Numbered from the stretch's first letter, positions 1-7,188 are shown. The stretch: DNA of 10,914 nt from Planctomycetaceae bacterium (GCA_019232645.1 JAFANO010000168.1:1-10914); one strand, 5' to 3'. Translations and numbers: made by a program. The notes: generated from the sequence alone by a model not told the origin.

Positions 1-62
1 CAGCGTCTCGCGCAGGATCGCCCCGCCTGAGCCGCCGCTTGCAGGCGGAGCGTCGCGCGCAT
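1..62 (-). CDS. possible 5' end of a leftward gene, truncated by window edge
   Basis: Reading leftward, an ATG at 62-60 is preceded by AAGGAG (76-71) with an 8-base spacer, a good Shine-Dalgarno arrangement. The frame stays open for the 20 codons available and begins MRATLRLQAAAQAG, with mostly G or C in third positions. No function can be assigned from so short a piece. A competing reading is the tail of a rightward gene ending ...AQDRPA at the TGA at 28-30, also with GC-rich third positions. I prefer the leftward start because of the ribosome binding site, but both are weak. A hairpin (CCGCCTG at 24-30 pairing with CAGGCGG at 42-48) lies inside this stretch. Confidence 0.33.
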   Translation of the reverse strand, partial: MRATLRLQAAAQAGRSCARR

Positions 63-70
63 CGGTACAA

Positions 71-76
71 CTCCTT
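71..76 (-). promoter_or_regulatory. ribosome binding site AAGGAG for the left-edge gene
   Basis: AAGGAG on the minus strand lies 8 bases ahead of the ATG at 62-60. It is the main reason for proposing a leftward gene at the window edge. Confidence 0.4.
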
Positions 77-145
77 CCCTTCGGCGGGCGACGCGTGAGG
101 TACGGGTCGCCGGGCGGAGAATGGGGCCGAATGGCGGCCGTGATC

Positions 146-163
146 CCACGAGAGGACTCGTGG
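146..163 (-). terminator. hairpin downstream of the first Uma2 gene
   Basis: CCACGAG (146-152) and CTCGTGG (157-163) form a perfect 7-bp stem with a 4-base loop, about 76 bases beyond the stop of the leftward Uma2 gene. No T-tract follows on either strand, so a terminator role is inferred from position and stem strength only. It could equally end a transcript coming from the left. Confidence 0.35.
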
Positions 164-239
164 ACCATCGCCCCGTCGGCGACCCGAGCCGGCGATCGCC
201 CCGAATCCGAAGGGTTGACTCAGGGCGCACGGCTCGCAT

Positions 240-797
240 TCAAAATGTGAAGATCTTCTCGACCGGACACCGGAAGCCGGGCAGGACTTCGCCGCCGTCC
301 AGGACGTCGCCGGCCCTCAGGAGCGCGAAAGTCCCATCCCCACGATAGACCTGGATGTCGCAAGCATAGGGGTTAGCCACCCAGATCAGGCGGACGCCCG
401 CGGACAGGAACTCGCGGACCTTGACCCCGACGTCGATGGCCTTGTCGTTGGGCGAGAGGACCTCGACCACCAGATCGGGCGCGACCCGGGAATGCCCCTC
501 CGCGACCTGGCCCTGGGGAAGTCGTTGCCGGCTGGTGAACGAGACGTCGGGGATGCGCACCTTATCGGGGTCGTCGGGGAAGATCTGGTAACTTCCCTGG
601 GCGCCATTGACCAAGCCGAGTTGATGATCATCGACATGATACCCAACGAGGCGGAGGATACGAGCAGCCACAGCATCGGATCTCTGCCCCATCGGCTCGC
701 GCTTCACAAGTTGTCCGTCGACCAGCTCGGGCATGGGACGGTCGGTGATTTCGAGCAGTTCCTCGGGCGTATGTCGCGTCTGGTTCGTCGTGGCCAT
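240..797 (-). CDS. Uma2 family (DUF820) putative endonuclease
   Basis: The 185-residue product matches the Uma2/DUF820 family, a compact PD-(D/E)XK nuclease-like fold common in planctomycetes and cyanobacteria; a cellular role is not established. The visible signature is complete: PEELLEI near residue 11, ELVDG (E24), RIPDVSF (D84), APDLVVEVLSP (D108, E112), a lysine in VKVREF (K127), then the GVRLIWVANP strand and the closing LPGFRCPV motif near 172-179. The frame extends upstream to an ATG at 863, but I choose 797 for three reasons. Family members usually begin just before the PEELL motif. AGAGAGG (813-807) lies 9 bases ahead of 797. A TGG-TATTAT extended -10 (846-838) falls inside the longer version. 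The gene is divergent from the YgiQ gene, with 97 bases between starts. The fold call is firm; nuclease activity is inferred from the family. Confidence 0.9.
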   Translation of the reverse strand: MATTNQTRHTPEELLEITDRPMPELVDGQLVKREPMGQRSDAVAARILRLVGYHVDDHQLGLVNGAQGSYQIFPDDPDKVRIPDVSFTSRQRLPQGQVAEGHSRVAPDLVVEVLSPNDKAIDVGVKVREFLSAGVRLIWVANPYACDIQVYRGDGTFALLRAGDVLDGGEVLPGFRCPVEKIFTF

Positions 798-806
798 GGG
801 AGAGAA

Positions 807-813
807 CCTCTCT
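807..813 (-). promoter_or_regulatory. ribosome binding site fixing the Uma2 start at 797
   Basis: AGAGAGG on the minus strand ends 9 bases before the ATG at 797-795. No comparable site precedes the alternative ATG at 863, so this favours the 185-residue product. Confidence 0.5.
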
Positions 814-837
814 TGCCTTCGAGGGCGGGATGAGACC

Positions 838-846
838 ATAATACCA
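838..846 (-). promoter_or_regulatory. extended -10 promoter for the first Uma2 gene
   Basis: The minus strand reads TGG then TATTAT (5 of 6 to TATAAT with the TG extension). This predicts transcription starting near 831 and a leader of about 34 bases to the ATG at 797. The -35 region is poor, which is acceptable for an extended -10 promoter. Its position inside the frame upstream of 797 argues against translation from 863. Confidence 0.42.
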
Positions 847-894
847 GGTTGAAAAACGTTCATCTACTGTCGAATCCTTCCGGCTGATCTGAAG

Positions 895-2946
895 ATGACC
901 CTCGAGATCATCGCCCCACCCCCGTGCTCGACGCGCCCGGCGCAGGCCAACGTGGCACCGACGCAACTGCCGGAGCCGGCCCTGGTGTCGCTGGCGCTGC
1001 CGCCCCTGCCCACGTCGCGCGCCGAGATGGAGCGGCGGGGCTGGGACGTCGTCGATGTCGTGTTCGTGACGGGCGATGCTTACGTCGATCACCCGGCGTT
1101 CGCGATGGCGATCCTCGGCCGGGTGCTGGAGGCGGCCGGGTACCGCGTGGCGATCCTGAGCCAGCCCGACTGGCGGGGCGCCGAGCCCTGGCGGCAGTTC
1201 GGCCGCCCGCGCCTGTTCTTCGGCGTCAGCGCCGGGAACATGGACAGCATGATCAATCACTACACCGCCAACAAGAAGGTCCGCAACGACGACGCCTACA
1301 GCCCCGGCGGCCGGATCGGCCTGCGGCCTGACCGCGCCACCTTGCCCTATTGCCAGCGGGCGCGCGAGGCCTTCCCCGGCGTCCCGGTGATCGCCGGCGG
1401 GGTCGAGGCGTCGTTGCGACGGCTGGCCCATTACGACTACTGGAGCGACACGGTCAAGCGGTCGATCCTGCTCGACGCCAAGGCCGACCTCGTCGTCTTC
1501 GGCATGGGCGAGCAGCCGATCGTCGAGATCGCCCGGCGGCTCGCCGCCGGCCAGTCCGTCCGCGACCTCCGCGACATGCGCGGGGTCGCCTACGCGCTCG
1601 GGGCCAAGGAGGAGCCGCCCGCCGACGCGATCGTGCTCCCCTCCTACGAGGAGGTCAAGTCCGACCGGCACAAGTTCGCGCTGGCGACCAGGATCATCCA
1701 CCAGGAGACCAACCCGCTCAACGCCAAGAGGCTCGTGCAGGATCACGACCGCCAGGCCGTCGTCTGCAACCCGCCCTCGCTGCCGGTCAGCCAAGAGGAC
1801 ATGGACCGGATCTACGGGCTCCCCTACACCCGCAGGCCGCACCCGATGTACCGGGGGGAGACGATCCCGGCCTTCGAGGCCGTCAAGGACTCGGTCACGA
1901 TCATGCGGGGCTGCTTCGGCGGCTGCACGTTCTGCAGCATCACGGCGCACCAGGGGCGGATCATCCAGTCCCGCTCGCACGAATCGGTCCTGGACGAGAT
2001 CCGCCGGATGGGGCAGGACCCGAGCTTCTCGGGCGTGGTCTCCGACATCGGCGGGCCGACGGCCAACATGTACCAGATGCGCTGCACCCGGCCCGAGGTC
2101 GAGGCCCGGTGCAAGCGGCTCTCGTGCGTCCATCCCAAGGTCTGCAAGCTCCTGGGGACCGATCACGGCCCGCTCGTGCAACTGATGCGCGAGAGCCGCG
2201 CGGTGCCGGGCGTCGACAAGGTGCTCGTCGCCTCGGGCGTGCGGATGGACCTGGCGCAGCGGTCCCCCGAATACATGGAGGAGCTGGCGGCACACCACAT
2301 CGGCGGCCACCTGAAAGTCGCCCCCGAGCACACCGACCCCGAAGTCCTCCGGCTGATGAAGAAGCCCGAGCAGTCCGATTACGAGGGCTTCGCCGCGTCC
2401 TTCCGCGAGGCGAGCGCCAAGGCGGGCAAGCCGAAGCAGTACCTCGTCCCCTATTTCATCGCGTCGCACCCCGGCAGCGACCTGAACGCGATGATCGACC
2501 TGGCGCTGTTCCTGAAGCGCAATGGCTACCGCCCCGACCAGGTCCAGGACTTCATCCCCGCCCCGTTCGACATCGCCACCTGCATGTATCACACCGGGCT
2601 CGACCCGTTCACGGGCCGGGAGGTCTCCACGGCCAAGCACCTCCGCGATCGCAAGCTCCAACGCGCCTTGCTCCAGTTCTTCAAGCCCGAGAACTACTTC
2701 GAGGTCCGCGCGGCGGTGATCAAGGCGGGCCGTCAGGACCTGATCGGCTCGGGATGCGACGCGCTGATCCCGGCCAATCCCCCCAAGGCCGCGCTGAGGG
2801 CGCGGATGCTCAAGGCCAACAAGGAGTTGGCCGAAGGCCGCTACGTCCACACCGTCAAGGGCCCGGCCCAGGAGCAGCCCGGCCCGACCCCCACGCCGGC
2901 CGGTTATCGTCCCCATCGCAAATCGGTCAAGAGGCGGTCGCGCTGA
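895..2946 (+). CDS. ygiQ: YgiQ family radical SAM protein
   Basis: A 683-residue protein of the YgiQ (formerly UPF0313) radical SAM family. An N-terminal YgiQ domain starts around residue 38 and shows [13 protein letters not shown] (39-51) and [10 protein letters not shown] (58-67), then [16 protein letters not shown] and [18 protein letters not shown]. The radical SAM core carries the CxxxCxxC cluster motif at C340, C344 and C347, inside [12 protein letters not shown], which should bind a [4Fe-4S] cluster. The tail (roughly 590-660, with [13 protein letters not shown]) matches the C-terminal domain DUF3362. All expected parts are present and the length is normal for the family. The substrate is not known to me. 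The first 37 residues are Pro/Ala-rich and unconserved. ATG 895 has only a weak GAAG close by, but the next in-frame ATG (residue 45) would cut into a conserved motif. It is divergent from Uma2 and upstream of an RNA methyltransferase gene. Confidence 0.95.
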   Translation: MTLEIIAPPPCSTRPAQANVAPTQLPEPALVSLALPPLPTSRAEMERRGWDVVDVVFVTGDAYVDHPAFAMAILGRVLEAAGYRVAILSQPDWRGAEPWRQFGRPRLFFGVSAGNMDSMINHYTANKKVRNDDAYSPGGRIGLRPDRATLPYCQRAREAFPGVPVIAGGVEASLRRLAHYDYWSDTVKRSILLDAKADLVVFGMGEQPIVEIARRLAAGQSVRDLRDMRGVAYALGAKEEPPADAIVLPSYEEVKSDRHKFALATRIIHQETNPLNAKRLVQDHDRQAVVCNPPSLPVSQEDMDRIYGLPYTRRPHPMYRGETIPAFEAVKDSVTIMRGCFGGCTFCSITAHQGRIIQSRSHESVLDEIRRMGQDPSFSGVVSDIGGPTANMYQMRCTRPEVEARCKRLSCVHPKVCKLLGTDHGPLVQLMRESRAVPGVDKVLVASGVRMDLAQRSPEYMEELAAHHIGGHLKVAPEHTDPEVLRLMKKPEQSDYEGFAASFREASAKAGKPKQYLVPYFIASHPGSDLNAMIDLALFLKRNGYRPDQVQDFIPAPFDIATCMYHTGLDPFTGREVSTAKHLRDRKLQRALLQFFKPENYFEVRAAVIKAGRQDLIGSGCDALIPANPPKAALRARMLKANKELAEGRYVHTVKGPAQEQPGPTPTPAGYRPHRKSVKRRSR

Positions 2947-2961
2947 CGCCTCCGCGACGAA

Positions 2962-2978
2962 GCCCCCTGGAGGGGGGC
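2962..2978 (+). terminator. GC-rich hairpin after ygiQ
   Basis: GCCCCC (2962-2967) pairs with GGGGGC (2973-2978) around a 5-base loop, 15 bases after the ygiQ stop. The stem is all G-C, but there is no immediate T-run; T-rich sequence appears only near 2997-3005. Terminator function is inferred from position. Confidence 0.42.
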
Positions 2979-2987
2979 CCGAGAGCC

Positions 2988-2996
2988 TGGTACAAT
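2988..2996 (+). promoter_or_regulatory. extended -10 promoter candidate for the RNA methyltransferase gene
   Basis: TGG followed by TACAAT (5 of 6 to TATAAT), giving a predicted start near 3003. The -35 position 17 bases upstream (TGGAGG) matches poorly. The same CTGGTA core occurs at the Uma2 and metG promoter candidates. The site sits immediately after the ygiQ hairpin, which suits an independent transcription unit. Confidence 0.4.
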
Positions 2997-3072
2997 TGCC
3001 TTCTTAAGCCTTTGGAGATGGTTAAGGCCTTGATACGGATTCCAGGACTTTCGTGCGATCGGTCTGCTGATT

Positions 3073-3101
3073 GGAAATCTGAAATCTCGAATTTGAGATC
3101 C
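3073..3101. repeat. AT-rich 7-base-phased degenerate repeat
   Basis: The run divides into GAAATCT, GAAATCT, CGAATTT and GAGATCC: two exact 7-base copies and two variants, with a small inverted repeat (ATCTC...GAGAT). It is strikingly A+T-rich against its surroundings. Similar short AT-rich intergenic runs are, as I recall, common in planctomycete genomes and yield spurious peptides of the SEISNL type. Its role is unknown. Confidence 0.45.
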
Positions 3102-3138
3102 GAACCCAGCGCAGAAACTCTCTGGAATACATATGAGA

Positions 3139-3152
3139 CCCTCCCGGGAGGG
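3139..3152. repeat. perfect 14-base palindrome in the methyltransferase leader
   Basis: CCCTCCCGGGAGGG is its own reverse complement. In RNA it could fold as a 5-bp stem with a 4-base loop; in DNA it could be a dimeric protein site. It lies 129 bases before the chosen start codon. No function can be assigned. Confidence 0.3.
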
Positions 3153-3280
3153 CGCGGAGATGTCATCCGGGCGAACATGAAGGGACGATGATCTGGACCC
3201 CGATCCTTCGACACCTCCGAGCCTCTCGTCCTCCCGAATGATCACGATTGATGATCTTGCGCATCCGAACTGAACCACCG

Positions 3281-4762
3281 ATGAGTCGATCACCGAAGCA
3301 TAAGACGTCGCGGCCCACCCCCAGGCCGGCGCCCCGACACGTGACCAAGAGGCGCGACCGGCCGGGCGTGGGTCCCGAGTCGGGACCCGCGCTCGACGCC
3401 GCGCCCGAGCCGTCGCGCGGCCGCTCGGCGCGGCCGGCCCCGGCCCGCGAGGCGCCCCACGTCGCCTCGGCGCACGTCCTGGCCGAGTCGGCGATGGCGA
3501 TCGCGGAGGCGGTCGAGCATGCGGTGCTGGAAGAGCGGAAGCGGGCCGACCGGGCGCTGGCGCTCGCCCTCAGGATGCGCCGGGACCTGGCGCCGCCCGA
3601 TCATCGGTTCATCAGCCAGGTCGTCTTTGCGCTGTTCCGCTGGCGCGGCTGGATCGAGCCGTTGCGGCTGGCGCGGCCCGAGGAGCGGCTCTTGCTGGCC
3701 TGGCTGCTCGACGCGCCGAGCGTCCACCCGGTCTGCCGGTCGTGGGCCCGCGCCGTCGGTCGCGATCCCGGCCGGCTGGTCGCCCTGGGAGACGCGCCGA
3801 ATTGGACGGCCCGCGCCGAGGAGCTGAAGCGCCTGCTCGACGGGCGGCCCGTGACCGCGGATCCCTGGCGGCTCTTCCCGCCTTGGCTCCGCGAGCATCT
3901 GCCGCTGCCGCCGGGGGGTGCGACGCCCAAGATGAAGCTCCTCGAGCTCCTCAACGCGCTCCAGGCGCGCCCGCCGCTCTGGGTCCGCGCCCAGGGGGAC
4001 GCCCCGGAGGCGCTCTGGGCCGAGCTGCGCGCGGGCGGCGTGAAGCCGTGGGTCCATCGTCGCGTGACCCACGCGGCCAAGGTCGACCCCGAGGCCGACC
4101 TCCACCACCTGCCCGCTTTCCAGCGCGGCGTGCTCGAGATCCAGGACCTCGCCTCGCAGGCGGTCGGCCTTGTGTGCGACCCCGATCCCGGCGAGCGGTG
4201 GTGGGACGCCTGCGCCGGCGCCGGGGGCAAGGCGCTCCACCTGTCCGCGCTGATGGGAGGCAAGGGGGTCGTCGTCGCCACCGACAACTATCTCTCCAGG
4301 CTGAAGGAGGCCGCCCGCCGCGCCCGCCGCGGCCCGTTCCGCAACCTGACGACCCGGGAATGGGACGGGCGGCATGTCGCCGGTAAGCCGAAGACCTACG
4401 ACGGTGTCCTGGTCGATGCCCCCTGTTCGGCCATCGGCACCTGGCGGCGCAATCCCGACGCGCGCTGGACGCTCGACCGCGAGGCGATCGCACGCCTGGC
4501 CGACCTCCAGGGGCAGCTCCTCCACGCCGCCGCGGCGGGCGTGAAGCCCGGCGGCACCCTGGTCTACTCGGTCTGCACCCTGACCCCGACCGAGACCCAG
4601 GGCGTCGTCCGCGGGTTCCTCGACGCGCATCCCGAGTTCCGCCTCGACCCGTTCCCCCACCCGCTGGCCGACGCCCCGACCAACGGCACCCTCCTGATCT
4701 GGCCCCAGGACGCCGATACCGACGCCGTGTTCGTCGCGCGGATGGTCCACGGCGGCGCCTGA
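3281..4762 (+). CDS. RsmB/NOP family SAM-dependent RNA (cytosine-5) methyltransferase
   Basis: The product transfers a methyl group from SAM to C5 of cytosine in RNA; the family includes RsmB, which acts on 16S rRNA. With ATG 3281 it has 493 residues. Residues 1-63 are a basic, Arg/Pro/Ala-rich, probably disordered tail. Residues 66-150 form a helical NusB-like region (VVFALFRWRGWIEPL). The catalytic domain shows SAM motif I (WWDACAGAGGK, 307-317), TDNYLSRL, motif IV DAPCS with C382, and motif VI YSVCTLTPTE with C432. The two cysteines correspond to the release cysteine (IV) and nucleophile (VI) of this family. NPDARW and a closing FVARM strand are also typical. The N-terminal domain favours RsmB over RsmF-like proteins, but the target base is not proven. 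The frame also allows ATG 3251 or TTG 3248; none has a clear ribosome binding site, and 3281 gives the natural start MSRSPKHKTS. A Uma2 gene follows after 71 bases. Confidence 0.92.
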   Translation: MSRSPKHKTSRPTPRPAPRHVTKRRDRPGVGPESGPALDAAPEPSRGRSARPAPAREAPHVASAHVLAESAMAIAEAVEHAVLEERKRADRALALALRMRRDLAPPDHRFISQVVFALFRWRGWIEPLRLARPEERLLLAWLLDAPSVHPVCRSWARAVGRDPGRLVALGDAPNWTARAEELKRLLDGRPVTADPWRLFPPWLREHLPLPPGGATPKMKLLELLNALQARPPLWVRAQGDAPEALWAELRAGGVKPWVHRRVTHAAKVDPEADLHHLPAFQRGVLEIQDLASQAVGLVCDPDPGERWWDACAGAGGKALHLSALMGGKGVVVATDNYLSRLKEAARRARRGPFRNLTTREWDGRHVAGKPKTYDGVLVDAPCSAIGTWRRNPDARWTLDREAIARLADLQGQLLHAAAAGVKPGGTLVYSVCTLTPTETQGVVRGFLDAHPEFRLDPFPHPLADAPTNGTLLIWPQDADTDAVFVARMVHGGA

Positions 4763-4818
4763 CGGCCCCGTCGTGGGTGCGTTCGAAGGATGATGATGGG
4801 AAAACTGGACCGAAAACC

Positions 4819-4824
4819 GAGGAG
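4819..4824 (+). promoter_or_regulatory. ribosome binding site of the second Uma2 gene
   Basis: GAGGAG ends 9 bases before ATG 4834, clearly fixing this start. Confidence 0.55.
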
Positions 4825-4833
4825 ATTTGACCG

Positions 4834-5421
4834 ATGGGCGCCGTAGCGGACAAGACGCTGCTCACACCGGAAGACCTGCTTGCGATGCCGGACGAGAGGA
4901 GGTTCGAGCTGATCGACGGCGAACCCGTGGAGCGGGACATGGGCGCTTTGTCCGGCTGGGTGGGCGGCCAGATTCACGATTTCCTCAATCAACACTGCCG
5001 AGCCAATATGCTTGGCTGGGTCTTCCCCGCCGATGTTGGCTTCCAGTGTTTCCCCGATCGGCCTCGAACTCTCCGCAAGTCCGACGCGGCATTCATCCGA
5101 ACCGGGCGCCTCCCGAACGAGCAAATTCCCGACGGCCACATCCGGATTGCGCCGGATCTGGCGGTCGAGGTCGTCTCCCCGAGTGATCTGGCGTATGAGG
5201 TTGACGAGAAAGTCAATGCCTATCTCAAGGCCGGAGTTCGCCTCGTCTGGGTCGTGAACCCCCACGTCCGCACCGTGCTCATTTATCGGTCGGATGGCTC
5301 GGTCGGCCTCGTGCGCGAGGCGGACGAGCTGTCGGGGGAGGACGTCGTGCCGGGCTTCCGCTGCCCGGTGGCGCTGATCTTCCCGCCGGAGCCCTCCCCC
5401 GCGGCGGGCAATCCCACCTGA
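4834..5421 (+). CDS. Uma2 family (DUF820) putative endonuclease
   Basis: A 195-residue Uma2/DUF820 protein with the same layout as the first copy: TPEDLLAMPD (11-20), FELIDGE (E25), the acidic position in RKSDAAF (D84), APDLAVEVVSPSD (D108, E112), a lysine in DEKVNAYL (K126), GVRLVWVVNPH and VVPGFRCPV near 171-179. The usual Pro before the D84-equivalent is Ser here (KSD instead of PD); the acidic residue is kept. A short Pro-rich tail (185-195) follows the core. It starts 71 bases after the RNA methyltransferase with no visible terminator between them, so read-through is likely. Part of the gene (about 4970-5250) is visibly poorer in G+C than its neighbours, which could reflect transfer. It converges on the dehydrogenase gene with 6 bases between the two stops. 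It differs from the copy at 240-797 over much of its length, so it is a distant paralogue. Confidence 0.92.
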   Translation: MGAVADKTLLTPEDLLAMPDERRFELIDGEPVERDMGALSGWVGGQIHDFLNQHCRANMLGWVFPADVGFQCFPDRPRTLRKSDAAFIRTGRLPNEQIPDGHIRIAPDLAVEVVSPSDLAYEVDEKVNAYLKAGVRLVWVVNPHVRTVLIYRSDGSVGLVREADELSGEDVVPGFRCPVALIFPPEPSPAAGNPT

Positions 5422-5427
5422 TGCCGG

Positions 5428-6882
5428 TCAGCCCCGCAGCCCGACCGAGACGTACTTCGTCTCGAGGTAGGCGTCGAGCCCCTCGATGCCCAGCTCGCGG
5501 CCCAGGCCCGACTCCTTCATGCCGCCGAAGGGGCATTGCGGCGTGGCGGGGACCGGGTCGTTGAGGCCGATGATCCCGGCTTCCAGGCCCTCGGCCATCC
5601 GCGTGGCAACGGTCAGGTCGTTGGTGAAGACGTACGCGGCCAGGCCATAGGGCGTGTCGTTCGCGGCGGCGATCACGTCGTCGAGCTTGGAGAAGTCGAG
5701 GAGCGGCATCACCGGCGCGAACGGCTCCTCGGTCATGATCCGCATCCGGCCGTCGACCTCGCGGATCACGGTCGGCTCGAAGAAATAGCCCTTCTCGAAT
5801 CGGGTCGATCGGCCGCCACCGGTCAGGACCTTGGCGCCCCGCGCGCGGGCGTCGTCGATGAGCGAGGCCGTCTTCTCGAGCGCACGGGCCTCGAACATCG
5901 GGCCGACCTGGACCCCCTCCACCAGGCCGTCGCCGAGCCGTAACTTCCGGGTCAGCTCGACGGCGGCCTCGGTGAAGTCCTTCGCGACCCGCTCGTGCAC
6001 GTAGAACCGCGAGGGGGCGATGCAGACCTGGCCGTTGTTGCGGAACTTGCCGATGACGGCCGCCTGGGCCACCTGCGCCACGTCGGCGTCGGGGAAGACG
6101 ATCAGCGGCGCATGGCCGCCCAGCTCCAGGCTGAGCCGCTTGACGCCGTCGGCCGAGCGGCGGATCAGCTCCTTGCCCACGGCGGTCGAGCCGGTGAAGC
6201 TGACCTTGCGGACGGCCGGGTGCTCGAAGAAGGCGTCGGCGACCGTCCGCGCCGGGGCGATCACGAGGTTGGCCGCGCCGGGGGGCAGGCCGGCGTCGGC
6301 CAGGCAGCCGAAGAGATGGATCAGCGTCAACGGCGTCTGCTCGGCGGGCTTGCTGACGACCGTGCAGCCGACGGCCAGCGCCGGCGCGATCTTCCGACTG
6401 GGCAACGCCGCCGGGAAGTTCCACGGGGTGATCGTGCCGACCACGCCCACCGGGTGCTTAATCACGTAATGCCGCTTGGCGACGTTCGAAGGAGGGATCG
6501 TCCGCCCATAGGCCCGCTTGCCCTCCTCGGCGAACCATTCGAAGGTGTCGGCCGCGTGCAGGACCTCGGCCTTGGCCTCGGGCAAGGGCTTGCCCTGCTC
6601 CTGGGTGAGCGTCCGGGCGATCCGCTCGGCACGGTCCCGGATCAGGTCGGCGGCCTTCTTGAGGACCCGGGCTCGGTCATAGACCGAAGCCGCCCGCCAG
6701 CCCGGGAAGGCCCGCGCCGCCGCCCCGATCGCGCGGTCGACCTCGGCCCGACCGCCGTAAGCCACCTCCGCCAGCGTCGATTCGTCGGCGGGGTTGATCA
6801 CCCCGAGCGTCCGGCTGTCGTCGGCGTCGCGCCACTGGCCCTCGATGTACATCTGCGTCGGGAACTCGGTGGCCGTTGCCAT
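5428..6882 (-). CDS. NAD(P)-dependent aldehyde dehydrogenase, succinate-semialdehyde dehydrogenase type
   Basis: A full-length 484-residue aldehyde dehydrogenase that oxidises an aldehyde to the acid with NAD(P). Closest by eye to GabD: FEWFAEEGKRAYG, then TPWNFPAAL with the catalytic-site Asn, SKPAEQTPL, FTGST, the general base E253 in LELGGHAP, the nucleophile C287 in NNGQVCIAPSR, and PFGGMKESGLGRE near the end. The E-to-C spacing of 34 equals that of E. coli GabD (E254, C288). The Arg six residues before the Cys is kept. The loop before PFGG reads PVPATPQC, so the Ser that helps bind the carboxylate in GabD is absent; glutarate semialdehyde or another aldehyde is possible. ATG 6882 gives a natural start (MATATEFPTQMYIEG) with GGGGAGG 10 bases ahead; the frame runs further up to 7035, but that part is unconserved. 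It is a single-gene unit, divergent from a PEP-CTERM gene. Confidence 0.93.
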   Translation of the reverse strand: MATATEFPTQMYIEGQWRDADDSRTLGVINPADESTLAEVAYGGRAEVDRAIGAAARAFPGWRAASVYDRARVLKKAADLIRDRAERIARTLTQEQGKPLPEAKAEVLHAADTFEWFAEEGKRAYGRTIPPSNVAKRHYVIKHPVGVVGTITPWNFPAALPSRKIAPALAVGCTVVSKPAEQTPLTLIHLFGCLADAGLPPGAANLVIAPARTVADAFFEHPAVRKVSFTGSTAVGKELIRRSADGVKRLSLELGGHAPLIVFPDADVAQVAQAAVIGKFRNNGQVCIAPSRFYVHERVAKDFTEAAVELTRKLRLGDGLVEGVQVGPMFEARALEKTASLIDDARARGAKVLTGGGRSTRFEKGYFFEPTVIREVDGRMRIMTEEPFAPVMPLLDFSKLDDVIAAANDTPYGLAAYVFTNDLTVATRMAEGLEAGIIGLNDPVPATPQCPFGGMKESGLGRELGIEGLDAYLETKYVSVGLRG

Positions 6883-6892
6883 GGTCCTTAGT

Positions 6893-6899
6893 CCTCCCC
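6893..6899 (-). promoter_or_regulatory. ribosome binding site of the dehydrogenase gene
   Basis: GGGGAGG on the minus strand lies 10 bases ahead of ATG 6882, supporting that start over upstream ones. Confidence 0.5.
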
Positions 6900-6931
6900 T
6901 CTTGATTTTCGCTGCCTTACCGCCCTTTTTC

Positions 6932-6960
6932 ACGATACCGGCAGATCCCCCCCGATTCAA
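6932..6960 (-). promoter_or_regulatory. promoter candidate for the dehydrogenase gene
   Basis: On the minus strand TTGAAT (6960-6955) and TATCGT (6937-6932) are separated by exactly 17 bases; each matches 4 of 6 consensus positions. Transcription would begin near 6925, giving a leader of about 43 bases. Confidence 0.33.
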
Positions 6961-7045
6961 CCGGCCCGGCCTTGCACCCCTGAATCCCTGATGCTCGGGC
7001 CTAACTGCCCATCTTATGCATTCGTGCGTTTGCAAAAACCTTCGG

Positions 7046-7074
7046 TAGACGGATCAGTTGAGATGGCGCATAAT
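7046..7074 (+). promoter_or_regulatory. promoter candidate for the first PEP-CTERM gene
   Basis: TAGACG (7046-7051, 4 of 6) and CATAAT (7069-7074, 5 of 6) are 17 bases apart. The predicted start near 7081 gives a leader of about 108 bases, close to that of the second PEP-CTERM gene. Confidence 0.4.
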
Positions 7075-7188
7075 TCGTTTCAGTCATCATAACCGGACAT
7101 CCGATGCCTTTGATCGGAAGATGGCAGGATCCTCCAGCGATACCAGGATCGGGATCGCGATTTGCCACAGGGGCGATTTTGGTGTGCC

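Larger units (their letters stand above)
2947..3280. other. 334-base gap between ygiQ and the RNA methyltransferase gene
   Basis: No convincing gene is seen. The gap holds, in order: a GC hairpin after ygiQ (2962-2978), an extended -10 promoter (2988-2996), an AT-rich run built on 7-base units (3073-3101) and a perfect 14-base palindrome (3139-3152). If the promoter is real, the methyltransferase mRNA carries a leader of about 278 bases. Confidence 0.6.
6883..7188. other. 306-base divergent intergenic region
   Basis: This lies between the leftward dehydrogenase and the rightward first PEP-CTERM gene. It holds the dehydrogenase ribosome binding site (6893-6899), a leftward promoter candidate (6932-6960) and a rightward one (7046-7074). 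The middle part near 7010-7100 is richer in A+T than its surroundings, as expected of promoter DNA. No small gene or RNA could be supported. Confidence 0.55.

Noticed and set aside
191..200. GGCGATCGCC palindrome resembling the cyanobacterial HIP1 word
   Set aside because: A single copy in GC-rich DNA, expected by chance; other family evidence points to planctomycetes, not cyanobacteria.
628..2916. Long leftward open frame of 762 codons opposite ygiQ
   Set aside because: It is the antisense shadow of the GC-rich ygiQ and Uma2 genes. Its product is a run of Gly, Arg, Leu, Val and Asp without any domain, whereas the ygiQ frame shows complete family motifs.
1350..3191. Rightward 613-codon frame overlapping ygiQ and running into the gap
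   Set aside because: Shifted frame over ygiQ with an Arg/Pro/Ala-rich product. Its last part includes WKSEISNLRSE, a spurious peptide from the AT-rich repeat.
3018..3191. Possible 57-codon leader peptide starting at ATG 3018
   Set aside because: GGAG directly touches the ATG with no spacer, and the product runs through the AT-rich repeat. No sign of selection on the peptide.
3290..4750. Leftward 486-codon frame opposite the RNA methyltransferase
   Set aside because: Antisense shadow; no recognisable motif, while the forward frame carries both catalytic cysteines.
5279..6424. Second leftward frame inside the dehydrogenase gene
   Set aside because: Shifted-frame shadow rich in Arg, Gly and Pro; the real frame has the full aldehyde dehydrogenase signature.
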